From the NCBI GenBank assembly GCA_000230955.3, contig CP007060.1:744001-808000 (forward strand): a stretch of 64,000 nucleotides of DNA. Direction: 5' to 3'. Below are positions 52,278 through 61,237 of this stretch, one piece after another (position 1 is the first letter of the stretch; the number at the start of each line of letters is the position of its first letter). The position numbers and the translations under genes were made by a program. Source of the DNA: Halobacterium sp. DL1 (GTDB lineage Archaea; Halobacteriota; Halobacteria; Halobacteriales; Halobacteriaceae). The notes under the pieces are model-generated. The model was not told the DNA's origin, did not search any database, and saw nothing but the letters and a program-made list of their open reading frames with translations.

Positions 52278-52729
52278 GTCGCGCCATCAGCACGGTGCTC
52301 GACGTCTCGCTCGCGCTCCTGCTCGTGAGCGCGGCCGTCGTCGCACTGGTGACAATTCCCGGCGGCGACCGTCGGCCACCAGACCCCGATGCGGCCGCGC
52401 GCACCGTTCTCGCCAGTACGGCGACCGCGACGTACGGCCCGCCCGAGGACCGGCGGTCAGTCTCCGGGCGCGTCTCGACGCTCGTCGGGCAGGCCGCGGT
52501 CGCCGCCGACCGTGGGACCGACCCGGCGTTCGTCGACGCGGTCGAGGGCGCCGTCCACTACGTCCTCGTGCGGACGGACGGGAACGTGGAGCTCTTCGCA
52601 CGGGCCGGCGACTCGACCGTCCGGGTCGGCCCCAGGCCGCCAGTGAGTGCGTCCGTCGCGGCCGTCACGCACGAGGTCGACCTGCGGAACACGACTGCGA
52701 CGGTCACCGTCCGGACGTGGTCGCGATGA
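52274..52729 (+). CDS. Pilin-like protein with class III-like N-terminus (DUF7284-like)
   Basis: This 151-residue protein starts at GTG 52274 with SRAISTVLDVSLALLLVSAAV, strongly reminiscent of the haloarchaeal pilin start RAISPVIGVILLVAL. The basic residue before a long hydrophobic helix fits processing by the prepilin peptidase, but the exact site is not certain. The following domain (HYVLVRTDGNVELFARAGDS) is probably outside. It overlaps the previous gene by 4 nt (GTGA). Confidence 0.68.
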   Translation: MSRAISTVLDVSLALLLVSAAVVALVTIPGGDRRPPDPDAAARTVLASTATATYGPPEDRRSVSGRVSTLVGQAAVAADRGTDPAFVDAVEGAVHYVLVRTDGNVELFARAGDSTVRVGPRPPVSASVAAVTHEVDLRNTTATVTVRTWSR

Positions 52730-55683
52730 ACTTCGCGGACGACGAGCGCGCTCGCGTCCCGTTCGCGCTGGTCGGTGTCGTGCTGCTGGTCACCAGCGCC
52801 ACCGCCGCGGCCGCGCTCGCCGCCCACGACCCGGCGCCCGACCGCACTCGCGGCGACCGGGCCGCCGACCGGGTCGAGACTGGAGCGGACGTCGCGCTCG
52901 CTAGCGCGACCCGGACCGCGCTCTCGGCGGCCGCACGCGACCCCGTCGTCGTCACTGCTGGCACACGGTACGGGGCCGCTATCGACCCCGAGAATGCGTT
53001 CCGTGAGTCGCTCTCACTCAGGGTGTACGCCCGAACCGAGCGCGCCCTGCGGACCGTCGACGCGACCGCTGGCGACGTCACCGCGTCGGTCTCTCTCCCA
53101 CGCGTCCAGACGACGGGGGACGCCGAGCGCGCCATCGACGCCGTGGCCGTCGAACGCGTGAACGAATCGGTCGTCCGCGTGACGGTCACCGGTGTCGGCG
53201 TCGTGCTCCGGCGGGACGGTGACGTCGTCTCCCGGTCGCGAACGAACGTCTCCACCTCGGTCCACAGCTCCGTCCTCGCGCTCCACGACCGCGTCCAACG
53301 CTTCGAGACGATGCTCGACCGGGACGCCTTCGACGGTCCGGGCCTCGACCGCCGCGTCACCGACCTGCTCCACCGCGTCGTCTGGCTCCGCGGCCCGCTC
53401 CAGTACGCCGGTCTCCCGGTCTCGAACGTGCTCGCGAACCGGCACGTCGAACTCGCGACGAACCGCGCGCTGCTCTCGCTCCAGGACACCGCGCTCGGCC
53501 GGAGCGACCACGCGGGAGACGAGGCCTACCGTCGGGCGCGGAGTCGAGTCGGCCTCCGTGACGTGGTCGCGGCCGTGGAAACGGACGCGACTGACCGCGC
53601 TACGGGCGTTCTCACTCGGTCGGGAGCGCCTGAGGGGCCGGTGAAGGTCGGTCTCTCCACTGCGACCGACGCCGCCAGAGCGGCAGGACAGGTCGTCCCC
53701 GTCGGCGTGAACGTCACCGCTGACCGGGCGTTCGTCTCGTTCGTCGACGGCGAGTCCCCACAGACGCTCGCTGGCACGCTCCGGGACGCGTACACCACGA
53801 CCGTACGACGGTCCGTCGACGTCACGCGACTCGACACGACCACCACGCAGTCCGGCAGCGTGCCCGAGAACTGGACGCTCGACGCCACAAACCGGGAGTC
53901 ACACACTCGCGTGGCCGGGAGGGTCGAGGGTGGCGATGGGCGGGCGACGAGTGGCCGCACCATCTCGACGCACGGCCGCCGCGTCGTCGTCACCGAGCGA
54001 ACGACCCGTCGCTACGTCGACGGGAACGACGAGCAAACTGTCGTCGAGACGCGGCGCGAGACGTACCGCGTCACCGTCGTGCTTGAGTACGAGGTGACGC
54101 CGCCACCACGTACGCCATACTCCGAGCGCGCGGAATCCATCCTCGACGCCTCGGCAAGCGGCGTCAGCGAACGCGTTCACGACCGCATCGCGGCGTGTGC
54201 GACGGACGTCCTGCTTGCGGACACGAGCGTCGAGTCGCTCGCCCGCCGCGCCATCGACGAGGACATCCACACGCAGGAGCGCCACGTCCACCCGCGCGTT
54301 CCTCGCTCGGTCCGGGAGCGAGCGTACGGGGCAGTGGCACGCCTCCGAGAGCGCGCCCGTAACGTGACGGAGAACGTGTCGACTCACGCGCTGGCGAACG
54401 GTCGCGTCCCGGTAGACTCCCTCCGCTCGCGGGTCGTCGGCCTCAACGACGCAGCGCCTTCCTACGACTCGCTGTCCGACCGCGCAGTCGCCGCAGCCAG
54501 CGAGGCGTATCTCGCGCGGGTCGACGCTCGCCTCATGGAGCGCCGCGCAGACGGTGCACTCTCCGACGTGGGCGAACAACTCGGCGACCGCGGCCTCGAA
54601 TCGCCACCAGACGCCCGGGCTACCGACGCCGACGCCGGCCCCGTCGCCGCCGTAGACGGCGCGCCGACGTACCTGACGCTCGCCGAAGTCACGCCGGCGA
54701 TGGCGCCCGACGTCGAGCACGCCTTCCACCCGCTCGCCGCCCGGAACGTCAACTGGTTCACCGTCCCCCACGGCGACGCGGCCCAGGCGGTGCTCTCCCG
54801 GGCGCTACCGGACCCCCCGGAGACGGCGCGACTCGGCACCGCGGGGCAGGCGCTCCACTCCGCCAACCGGACGCTCGCCTCCGCCAGCAACCGGACGCTC
54901 CGACAGCGACGCGACGCCCTGCAGTCCGCCGTCGAGGAGGGCGTGTCCTCAGCCGCTCTCGCATATCGTGGCGTGCTCGCGGCGTCGAACCTCGCGTTCA
55001 CCGAGGCGGAGCGACGCCGTGCGACGCGGTCGGCGCTCGCCCGCTGGGGGAGCCTCGACACCCGGGCGAGAGCGATAGCCAACGGCTCGGCGGCCCGGGC
55101 CGTCGCCACCGAAGCCGCCCGGATCGCCGACGCCGACGGCGTCAAGCGCGACCGATTGGCGGCCCTTCTCCGGTCGGAAGCTCCGAAAATCGCTCAGCGA
55201 GGCGCGGTCCGCGTCGAGTCGGGTCTGGTGTCGGACGCCGTCCAGTCGACGCGCCACGTCGGCCGCCTCGTCGCCGAGAACGCACTCTCGGAGGCCGGCG
55301 CCGCGACGGCCGAGCGCGTGGCCAGGCGCCTCGGCGCCGCCGACGTCGGGGCGGTGCCGGCCGGCCTGCCGCTGGCGCCCGTCCCCGGGTTCTGGTACGC
55401 GACGGCGAACGCGTGGTCCGTCTCGATTCGGGGGGAGTGGGCCCGGTTCGCCGTGCACGCCGCGGGCGGGTCACCGACCGGCCCGGGCAACGGGACCGCG
55501 TACGTTCGCGAGTCTGAACCGGTCGCGTTCGACGTGAACGGGGACGGCCGACCGGACCGCGTCGGCCGGAACGAGCGCCTCGCCTTCGAGGTCGAGGCGA
55601 CGGTCGGCGTGGTCGTGCCCGCCGGGCCTCGCGGCGTCGGCGACGTGGGCGGTGACGCCGACGAGCAGTCGGCCGGCTGGTGA
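52726..55683 (+). CDS. Large pilus-cluster protein with single N-terminal membrane helix (DUF7286-like)
   Basis: The ATG at 52726 gives 985 residues. A hydrophobic helix at residues 11-33 (VPFALVGVVLLVTSATAAAAL) follows the positively charged DDERAR, and the rest, nearly 950 residues, is likely outside. It is mainly alpha/beta with many Arg/Thr/Ser and no recognised domain. The C-terminal third contains AAGGSPTGPGNGTAYVRESEPV. It is the last and largest gene of the cluster and could be an adhesin, minor pilin or assembly factor. The ATG overlaps the previous gene by 4 nt (ATGA). Confidence 0.7.
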   Translation: MNFADDERARVPFALVGVVLLVTSATAAAALAAHDPAPDRTRGDRAADRVETGADVALASATRTALSAAARDPVVVTAGTRYGAAIDPENAFRESLSLRVYARTERALRTVDATAGDVTASVSLPRVQTTGDAERAIDAVAVERVNESVVRVTVTGVGVVLRRDGDVVSRSRTNVSTSVHSSVLALHDRVQRFETMLDRDAFDGPGLDRRVTDLLHRVVWLRGPLQYAGLPVSNVLANRHVELATNRALLSLQDTALGRSDHAGDEAYRRARSRVGLRDVVAAVETDATDRATGVLTRSGAPEGPVKVGLSTATDAARAAGQVVPVGVNVTADRAFVSFVDGESPQTLAGTLRDAYTTTVRRSVDVTRLDTTTTQSGSVPENWTLDATNRESHTRVAGRVEGGDGRATSGRTISTHGRRVVVTERTTRRYVDGNDEQTVVETRRETYRVTVVLEYEVTPPPRTPYSERAESILDASASGVSERVHDRIAACATDVLLADTSVESLARRAIDEDIHTQERHVHPRVPRSVRERAYGAVARLRERARNVTENVSTHALANGRVPVDSLRSRVVGLNDAAPSYDSLSDRAVAAASEAYLARVDARLMERRADGALSDVGEQLGDRGLESPPDARATDADAGPVAAVDGAPTYLTLAEVTPAMAPDVEHAFHPLAARNVNWFTVPHGDAAQAVLSRALPDPPETARLGTAGQALHSANRTLASASNRTLRQRRDALQSAVEEGVSSAALAYRGVLAASNLAFTEAERRRATRSALARWGSLDTRARAIANGSAARAVATEAARIADADGVKRDRLAALLRSEAPKIAQRGAVRVESGLVSDAVQSTRHVGRLVAENALSEAGAATAERVARRLGAADVGAVPAGLPLAPVPGFWYATANAWSVSIRGEWARFAVHAAGGSPTGPGNGTAYVRESEPVAFDVNGDGRPDRVGRNERLAFEVEATVGVVVPAGPRGVGDVGGDADEQSAGW

Positions 55684-55722
55684 GTCGTAGCCTCCTTGAA
55701 GGCTGGGTGCCTACGTGGGGGC

Positions 55723-56154
55723 GTGCTAACCGACGACATCGCCGATCCGGACGCGGTGACCCCCGAAGAACTGCGTGCGGACTACCTGTCGACACTCCGG
55801 GACGTCGTCGAGTCGGGCGGCGTCGACGCCGTCGCCGAGCAGTCCGGCGTCTCGACCGAGCGACTCGACGCGCTGGTCGCGGGGGAGTCGCTGACGTTCA
55901 CCCTCGAGGAGGCGGCGGGAATCCTCGGAACGAGCGACGACTGGCCGGCCGCCGAGGACATCCTCCTCGAGGTCCGGGACCACGTGATGCTCCAGATGAG
56001 CTCCGCCGTGATGGACGTGGACGCGCTCGCGGCCGGCCTCGACGGCGACCTCGACCCGAAGGAGATACAGCAGAAGATCGAGGGGCGACAGCCGATGACG
56101 CTCGCGGAGTACGCCCGCATCTACCGCCACATCGCCAGCGAGAACCCGTACTGA
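55723..56154 (+). CDS. DUF5791-like haloarchaeal protein
   Basis: This 143-residue protein starts at GTG 55723. Its start LTDDIADPDAVTPEELRADY and the helical SGVSTERLDALVAGESLTF resemble the haloarchaeal DUF5791 family (from memory). The middle has a helix-turn-helix-like pattern, and the end, DLDPKEIQQKIEGRQPMTLAEYARIY (given in part), is also helical. Function is unknown. It overlaps the next gene by one base (TGATG). Confidence 0.7.
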   Translation: MLTDDIADPDAVTPEELRADYLSTLRDVVESGGVDAVAEQSGVSTERLDALVAGESLTFTLEEAAGILGTSDDWPAAEDILLEVRDHVMLQMSSAVMDVDALAAGLDGDLDPKEIQQKIEGRQPMTLAEYARIYRHIASENPY

Positions 56155-57047
56155 TGGACGTCGCCGTACTCGGCTGTGGCTACGTGGGCCTCGAACTCTG
56201 CCGGCAGCTGACGGTGGGGGGCCACGACACGGTCGGCGTCCGGCGCTCCCCAGACGGCATCGACGCCATCCTGGAGGCGGGCTTCGAGGCGGTCCGCGCG
56301 GACGTCACCGACGCCGACTCCCTGGCCACGATTCCGGACGTCGACGCCGTCGTCTTCGCGGCGAGCTCCGGCGGCCGCGGGGCCGACGCGGCGCGCGAGG
56401 TGTACGTGGACGGACTGCGGACCGCGGTCGAACAGTTCGGCTCTCGGGAGAACCCGCCCGACCAGTTCGTCTACACGTCCAGCACGGGCGTCTACGGCGA
56501 CCACGGCGGCGACTGGGTGGATGAGGAGACGGCCCTAGACCCGACGACAGAGAAGACGACGGTGCTCGCGGAGGCCGAGCGGGTCGCGCTCGAAGAGGGG
56601 TCGGCGGCGGGGATGGACCCGACCGTCGTGCGGTTCGCGGGGTTGTACGGTCCGGACCGCTACCGGCTGACGCGCTACCTCGACGGGCCGGTGACCGAGG
56701 GCTACCTGAACATGGTCCACCGCACGGACGCCGCCGGGGTCGTCCGCTTCGCGCTCACCGACGCGGACGAGGACGTGCTGCTCGCGGTGGACGACGAACC
56801 GGTGTCGAAGTGGGCGTTCGCGGACTGGCTCGCCGACGAGTGCGGCGTCTCCCGGCCCGACAAACAGACCGTCGAGGAGCGCCTGGACGAGGGCGACCTC
56901 TCGACGCCAGCCGAGCGCCGCCTGCGCACGAGCAAGCGCTGCTCGAACGATCGACTCCGCGAGCTGGGCTACGGCTTCTCCTACCCGACGTACCGGGAGG
57001 GCTACCGGCCCGCCATCGAGTCGTTCCGTCGCGGGGAGTACAAGTGA
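56154..57047 (+). CDS. NAD-dependent epimerase/dehydratase family (SDR) protein
   Basis: The ATG at 56154 gives 297 residues. It has a Rossmann start MDVAVLGCGYVGLEL and the catalytic-like Thr/Ser-Tyr region YTSSTGVYGDHGG. VRFAGLYGPDRYRL follows. The pattern fits the atypical YeeZ-like SDR group. The Lys of a Tyr-x3-Lys pair is not evident in the usual place. The substrate is unknown. The cluster with DUF5791 and an aldo/keto reductase may be one unit. Confidence 0.8.
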   Translation: MDVAVLGCGYVGLELCRQLTVGGHDTVGVRRSPDGIDAILEAGFEAVRADVTDADSLATIPDVDAVVFAASSGGRGADAAREVYVDGLRTAVEQFGSRENPPDQFVYTSSTGVYGDHGGDWVDEETALDPTTEKTTVLAEAERVALEEGSAAGMDPTVVRFAGLYGPDRYRLTRYLDGPVTEGYLNMVHRTDAAGVVRFALTDADEDVLLAVDDEPVSKWAFADWLADECGVSRPDKQTVEERLDEGDLSTPAERRLRTSKRCSNDRLRELGYGFSYPTYREGYRPAIESFRRGEYK

Positions 57048-57067
57048 GCGGCGGGGCAACGTGAGGT

Positions 57068-58156
57068 ATGGCCACCGCAGACGCGACGTTCCGGTACAAG
57101 GAGCGGTTCGGCGAGGGGATGGCGCGGACGTACTTCCGCCGCGTCGGCGACCGCGCGGTCTCCAGCGTCGGCCTCGGAACCTACCTCGGCGACCCGACCG
57201 ACGCGGTGGACGAGGCGATGGGGGAGACGGTGCGGGCGGCTGTCGAGTCCGGCTGTAACGTCGTGGACACTGCCATCAACTACCGCCACCAGCGCAGCGA
57301 GCGCGTCGTCGGCCGGGCGCTCGCGGACGCCGACGTGGACCGAGAGGCAGTCTTCGTCTCCACGAAGGGCGGCTTCGTCCCCTTCGACGGTGAGCGACCC
57401 GAGAACCCGGGGGAGTACGTTCGTTCGGAGTACGTCGACACGGGCATCGTCGACCGCGAGGACCTCGCCCACGGCAGCCACGCCGTCGCGCCCGGCTACA
57501 TCGAGGACCAGGTCGACCGGTCGCTGCGCAACCTCGACGTCGACACCATCGACCTCTACTACGTCCACAACCCCGAGACGCAACTCGACGAGCGGTCCGC
57601 CGACGAACTGTACGACCAGCTAGAGGCCACCTTCGAGCGCCTGGAGGAGCGGGCGGCCGCGGGGGACATCCGGCACTACGGCGTGGCGACGTGGGACGCG
57701 TTCCGCGTGCCCCGCGACCACGAGCGCTACCTCGACCTCGGCGAACTCATCTCCCGGGCGCGAGGGGCGGCGAAGTCGGTCGGGAACACGGCGACGCATC
57801 TCCGCGCGGTGCAGGTGCCGTTCAACGTCTACATGGCCGACGCGTTCACCTGCGATGCGCAGTCGGGGCCGGAGGGTGACCAGAGCGTGCTGTGGTTCGC
57901 CCACGAGGCGGGGCTCAACGTGTTCACGTCCGCGAGTCTCGCGCAGGGCGAGGTGGTTCAGGGGATCCCCGACGCCGTCGACGCGAAGCTCTCGGGAGAG
58001 ACGGCTGCCCAGCGCGGCCTCAACTTCGCGCGGAGCGCGCCAGGCGTCACGTCGGCGCTCGCGGGCACGACGAACCCGGACCACGTCCGCGAGAACGTCG
58101 CCGCTGGCGCCGTCGAACCGCTGGGTGCGGACGCCTTCGACGCCGTCTTCGAGTAG
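57068..58156 (+). CDS. Aldo/keto reductase family protein
   Basis: This 362-residue protein has the AKR barrel. Asp/Tyr of the active site lie in NVVDTAINYR, Lys in VFVSTKGGF, and His in LYYVHNPE. The C-terminal PGVTSALAGTTNPDHVREN is the NADPH-binding end. It starts 21 nt after the SDR gene. An NADPH-dependent carbonyl reduction is likely, but the substrate is unknown. Confidence 0.88.
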   Translation: MATADATFRYKERFGEGMARTYFRRVGDRAVSSVGLGTYLGDPTDAVDEAMGETVRAAVESGCNVVDTAINYRHQRSERVVGRALADADVDREAVFVSTKGGFVPFDGERPENPGEYVRSEYVDTGIVDREDLAHGSHAVAPGYIEDQVDRSLRNLDVDTIDLYYVHNPETQLDERSADELYDQLEATFERLEERAAAGDIRHYGVATWDAFRVPRDHERYLDLGELISRARGAAKSVGNTATHLRAVQVPFNVYMADAFTCDAQSGPEGDQSVLWFAHEAGLNVFTSASLAQGEVVQGIPDAVDAKLSGETAAQRGLNFARSAPGVTSALAGTTNPDHVRENVAAGAVEPLGADAFDAVFE

Positions 58157-58157
58157 C

Positions 58158-58325
58158 TCAGCGGAGCTGTTTCCACTCGCGACCGCAGTCGGGGCAGGCC
58201 CGCCGCCAGCCGACGCCGCCCCGGTCACGGGTGGTCAACTGCCTGTTGCAGTCCTCACACACCAGTCGCTCGTACGTGTCCTTCCGCACCGCACCGGAGC
58301 GTAGCGCCTTGGTCACCGAACTCAT
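58158..58325 (-). CDS. Small zinc-finger protein (HVO_0758-like)
   Basis: The ATG at 58325 gives 55 residues with two CxxC knuckles: VCEDCNRQL and CPDCGREWKQLR. The length, the N-terminal MSSVTKALRSGAVRKDTYERLVC and the ending GREWKQLR resemble the haloarchaeal HVO_0758-type zinc-finger microproteins. The adjacent AKR stop is 1 nt away and convergent. Function is unknown. A TATA-like GTTTACTG lies about 31 nt upstream. Confidence 0.75.
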   Translation of the reverse strand: MSSVTKALRSGAVRKDTYERLVCEDCNRQLTTRDRGGVGWRRACPDCGREWKQLR

Positions 58326-58432
58326 GGCACATCGTTGCCCACACAGTACCTTCAGTAAACGCCGGCTAACACCCGGGATACGGCCCGCTCCGGAACCACA
58401 ACTGTTGAGGCGTCGGCCCGTCAACTCCGGCC

Positions 58433-59632
58433 GTGTCCACTCCGTCAGCCGGGAGCGACGCGGGGCGCGTCCGCCTGTTCGGGTCGCTGCTCGCGCTCGT
58501 GTTCCTCGTGAACTTCGGGCGCGTCGTCTTCGCGCCGCTCGTCGCACCCCTCGAGTCGGAGTTCATGGCGAGCGAAGCGGCCGTCGGCCTCGTCGCGACG
58601 CTGGCGTGGCTCGGCAGCGCGCTCCCGCGCCTGCCGACGGGCTACCTGCTGACGCGCGTCGAGCGCCACCGGGTCGTCCTCGGGACGGGCCTCCTGCTCG
58701 CCGTCTCCTCGCTGGGGATGACGTTCGCGCCCACCATCGAGTTCGTGATGCTCGGCGCGCTGCTCGTCGGCCTCGCCTCGGGGGCGTACTTCGTCGCGGC
58801 GAACCCCCTCATCAGCGAACTGTTCCCCCAGCGCGTCGGCCGCGTCGTCGGCGTCCACGGCACCGCCTCGCAGCTAGCGGCCGTCGTCGCGCCCGTGCTC
58901 GTGGGGCTGTTGCTCGCGCGCTACGACTGGCGCGCGCCGTTCTGGCTGCTCTCCGCGGCCGCCCTCGTCGTCACCGCCGTCATCTACGTCTTCGCGGGGC
59001 GCGCTGACCTGCCGGAGGCCGGGAACGCCGACCGCAACCTGCTCGGCGCCATCCGCCGCCAGTACCGCATCGTCCTGCTCGGCGTCGTCGTCGTCGGCAC
59101 CGCCGGCTTCGTCTGGAACGGCTTCTTCAACTTCTACATCAAGTACCTCACTAGCACGAAGGACGTCTCCGCGGGGACGGCCCAGACGCTGCTCACCGTC
59201 GTGTTCGCGGCCGGTGTCCCCGCGTTCTGGTACACCGGCCGCCTCGCCGACCGCTTCCGCCACGTCCCACTGATGCTGACGGTGCTCGGCGGCTTCGTCC
59301 TCTCCCTGCTGGCGATGACCGTCGTCGAGAGCGTGGTCGGCGTGGCGCTCGTCTCGTTCGTGCTCGGCTACGCCATCCACAGCCTCTTCCCGGCCATCGA
59401 CACGTTCCTGCTCGACAGCCTCCCGGACGCCGACCGCGCCAGCGCGTACGCCGGCTACAGCGGGGCGATGATGGTCGCGCAGGCGTTCGGGAGCGTCGTC
59501 GTCGGCACGCTGCTCGGGATGGAGTACGGCTACGACCTCGTCTTCCGCGTCGGCGCCCTCGGTGTCGGCGTGCTCCTCGTCGGCCTGGTCGTCCTCTACC
59601 GGGCCGACCGCCTGCCCGCTGGCGCAAGCTAG
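58433..59632 (+). CDS. MFS transporter
   Basis: This 399-residue protein starts at GTG 58433 and has about 12 hydrophobic segments. The motif-A-like loop LPTGYLLTRVERHRV follows helix 2 and a matching GRLADRFRHVP lies in the second half. The function is transport of an unidentified small molecule. The next gene, a glycosyltransferase, starts 26 nt downstream. Confidence 0.85.
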   Translation: MSTPSAGSDAGRVRLFGSLLALVFLVNFGRVVFAPLVAPLESEFMASEAAVGLVATLAWLGSALPRLPTGYLLTRVERHRVVLGTGLLLAVSSLGMTFAPTIEFVMLGALLVGLASGAYFVAANPLISELFPQRVGRVVGVHGTASQLAAVVAPVLVGLLLARYDWRAPFWLLSAAALVVTAVIYVFAGRADLPEAGNADRNLLGAIRRQYRIVLLGVVVVGTAGFVWNGFFNFYIKYLTSTKDVSAGTAQTLLTVVFAAGVPAFWYTGRLADRFRHVPLMLTVLGGFVLSLLAMTVVESVVGVALVSFVLGYAIHSLFPAIDTFLLDSLPDADRASAYAGYSGAMMVAQAFGSVVVGTLLGMEYGYDLVFRVGALGVGVLLVGLVVLYRADRLPAGAS

Positions 59633-59658
59633 TTGGGACGCGCGTCCACAGACGGTGT

Positions 59659-60744
59659 ATGGACTACACGCAGGAGCGCGTGGCGACGCTCCACGACTAC
59701 GGGGGTGCCAACCCGGCCGCGCCGACGGACCGCGCCGCCGTGGTGGTGCCGATGACGGACCGGGAGTACGCCGGTCTCGCCCCCGAGCGCGTCTTCTCGG
59801 AGCTGGAGACCGTCGACCCCGCGGAGGTCGTGGTGCCGCTGCGCGCGCCCGCCGAGCGCGTCCCCGAGTTCCGGGCGTGGCTCGACGGATTCGACGTCGA
59901 CCTCACCGTGCTCTGGTGTGACGGCCCGCGCGTCGAATCGCTGCTCGCGGAGGCGGACCTCGACGGCGCGCGCGGGAAGGGCCGGGACGTCTGGCTGGCG
60001 CTCGGCGTCGCCGCCGACAACGACTACGTGGTCGTCCACGACGCAGACACGACGACGTACGAGGCCCGCGACGTCCGCAAACTCCTGTTCCCGCTCTCGG
60101 CGGGCTTCGAGTTCTCGAAGGGCTACTACGCCCGCGTGGAGAACGACCGGCTGTACGGCCGGCTGTTCCGCCTGTTCTACGAGCCACTCGTGGCCGCCCT
60201 GGACGACGCCCACGACCACGAGGTGCTGTCGTTCCTCGGCGCGTTCCGCTACGCGCTCGCCGGGGAGTGCGCGATGACCGGCGACGTCGCCCGCGGGCTC
60301 CGCGTGCAGCGCAAGTGGGGTCTCGAGGTCGGGACGCTCGGTGAGGCGTTCCGCCTCGCGGGGACCGAGGGCGCTGCGCAGGTGGACCTCGGGCGCTACG
60401 AGCACGACCACCGCGCTGTCTCCGGACCGACCGGACTCTCAGAGATGAGCGAGGGCGTCGGGAGCGCGCTGTTCCGCGCGCTCGAGGACGCCGGCGTGGA
60501 CGTCGAGTACGACACGCTGCCCGAGCGCTACCTGGACCACGCCGAACGGTTCGTGCGGGCCTACGGCGCCGACGCCGCGTTCAACGACCTGGACTACGAC
60601 GCCGCGGACGAGCGACAACAGACCGAGACGTACGCCGGGGCCATCGACGCGCCCGGTCCGGATACCCGCCTGCCGGCCTGGGAGGACGCGCCCCTCGACC
60701 CCGACGAGGTCGCGGCGGCCGCCGCGGCGGACGCGGAGGATTGA
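59659..60744 (+). CDS. Glycosyltransferase family protein, glucosyl-3-phosphoglycerate synthase-like
   Basis: This 361-residue protein has a GT-A nucleotide-sugar fold with the metal-binding DxD-like VVHDADTTTYEARDVRKLL (given in part), and GKGRDVWLALG before it. The later AGECAMTGDVARGLRVQRKWGLEVGTLGE (given in part) resembles GpgS and mannosyl-3-phosphoglycerate synthases, which make osmolyte or glycolipid precursors. The Ala/Asp-rich C-terminus is haloarchaeal. The exact sugar is not determined. Confidence 0.78.
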   Translation: MDYTQERVATLHDYGGANPAAPTDRAAVVVPMTDREYAGLAPERVFSELETVDPAEVVVPLRAPAERVPEFRAWLDGFDVDLTVLWCDGPRVESLLAEADLDGARGKGRDVWLALGVAADNDYVVVHDADTTTYEARDVRKLLFPLSAGFEFSKGYYARVENDRLYGRLFRLFYEPLVAALDDAHDHEVLSFLGAFRYALAGECAMTGDVARGLRVQRKWGLEVGTLGEAFRLAGTEGAAQVDLGRYEHDHRAVSGPTGLSEMSEGVGSALFRALEDAGVDVEYDTLPERYLDHAERFVRAYGADAAFNDLDYDAADERQQTETYAGAIDAPGPDTRLPAWEDAPLDPDEVAAAAAADAED

Positions 60745-60769
60745 AGCCACGCGGGCGACACCCCAGTCC

Positions 60770-61207
60770 ATGGACGGCGACGAACTCGCGGGCATCGCGG
60801 ACCTCTTCGGCGGGCTGACCCGCGAGGAACTCGACGACGCACTCGACGAACTGGCGTTCAAACGCGGCGAGGATGTCGCGGACGGCGACGCGGACGTGGA
60901 GGCGGCGCTCCGGGACTACTACCTCGTGGCAGTCGAGCACGACGATGAGGCGCTGCTCGCGCCCGGCCCAGTGGCGTTCCCCGAGCTCCCCGAGAACGCC
61001 GCCGACCTCCCGCACATCATGGACGTCGAGCGACGGCGCATCGACCGCGAGGCGCTCGCCGACGCGGTCAGGGAGCGACTGGAAGCCGACGCCGCCGGGG
61101 CCGACGACGAGCGCGCCCGCTACCTCGTCGACGTGACCTACGACGCGGAGGCGTGGGCGCCCGTCGAACTCGAGGCGGTCCGGCAACGATTGACCGGCGA
61201 CGCGTGA
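60770..61207 (+). CDS. Conserved haloarchaeal hypothetical protein (DUF7109-like)
   Basis: This 145-residue acidic protein is encoded between the glycosyltransferase and the NUDIX gene, 25 nt after the former. It has helical segments (LAGIADLFGGLTREELDDAL, then RRIDREALADAVRERLEADA) and LLAPGPVAFPELPENAADLPHI in between (given in part). There is no signal or motif that I recognise. From memory, DUF7109. A role linked to its neighbours is possible. Confidence 0.65.
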   Translation: MDGDELAGIADLFGGLTREELDDALDELAFKRGEDVADGDADVEAALRDYYLVAVEHDDEALLAPGPVAFPELPENAADLPHIMDVERRRIDREALADAVRERLEADAAGADDERARYLVDVTYDAEAWAPVELEAVRQRLTGDA

Positions 61208-61237
61208 GTTAAGGGCGTCGCGTCCGTCTCCGCCACC

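Noticed and set aside
52174-52725. Earlier start for the large pilus-cluster protein
   Set aside because: The extra residues are Arg-rich and antisense-like; ATG 52726 overlaps the previous gene by 4 nt and begins the hydrophobic helix.
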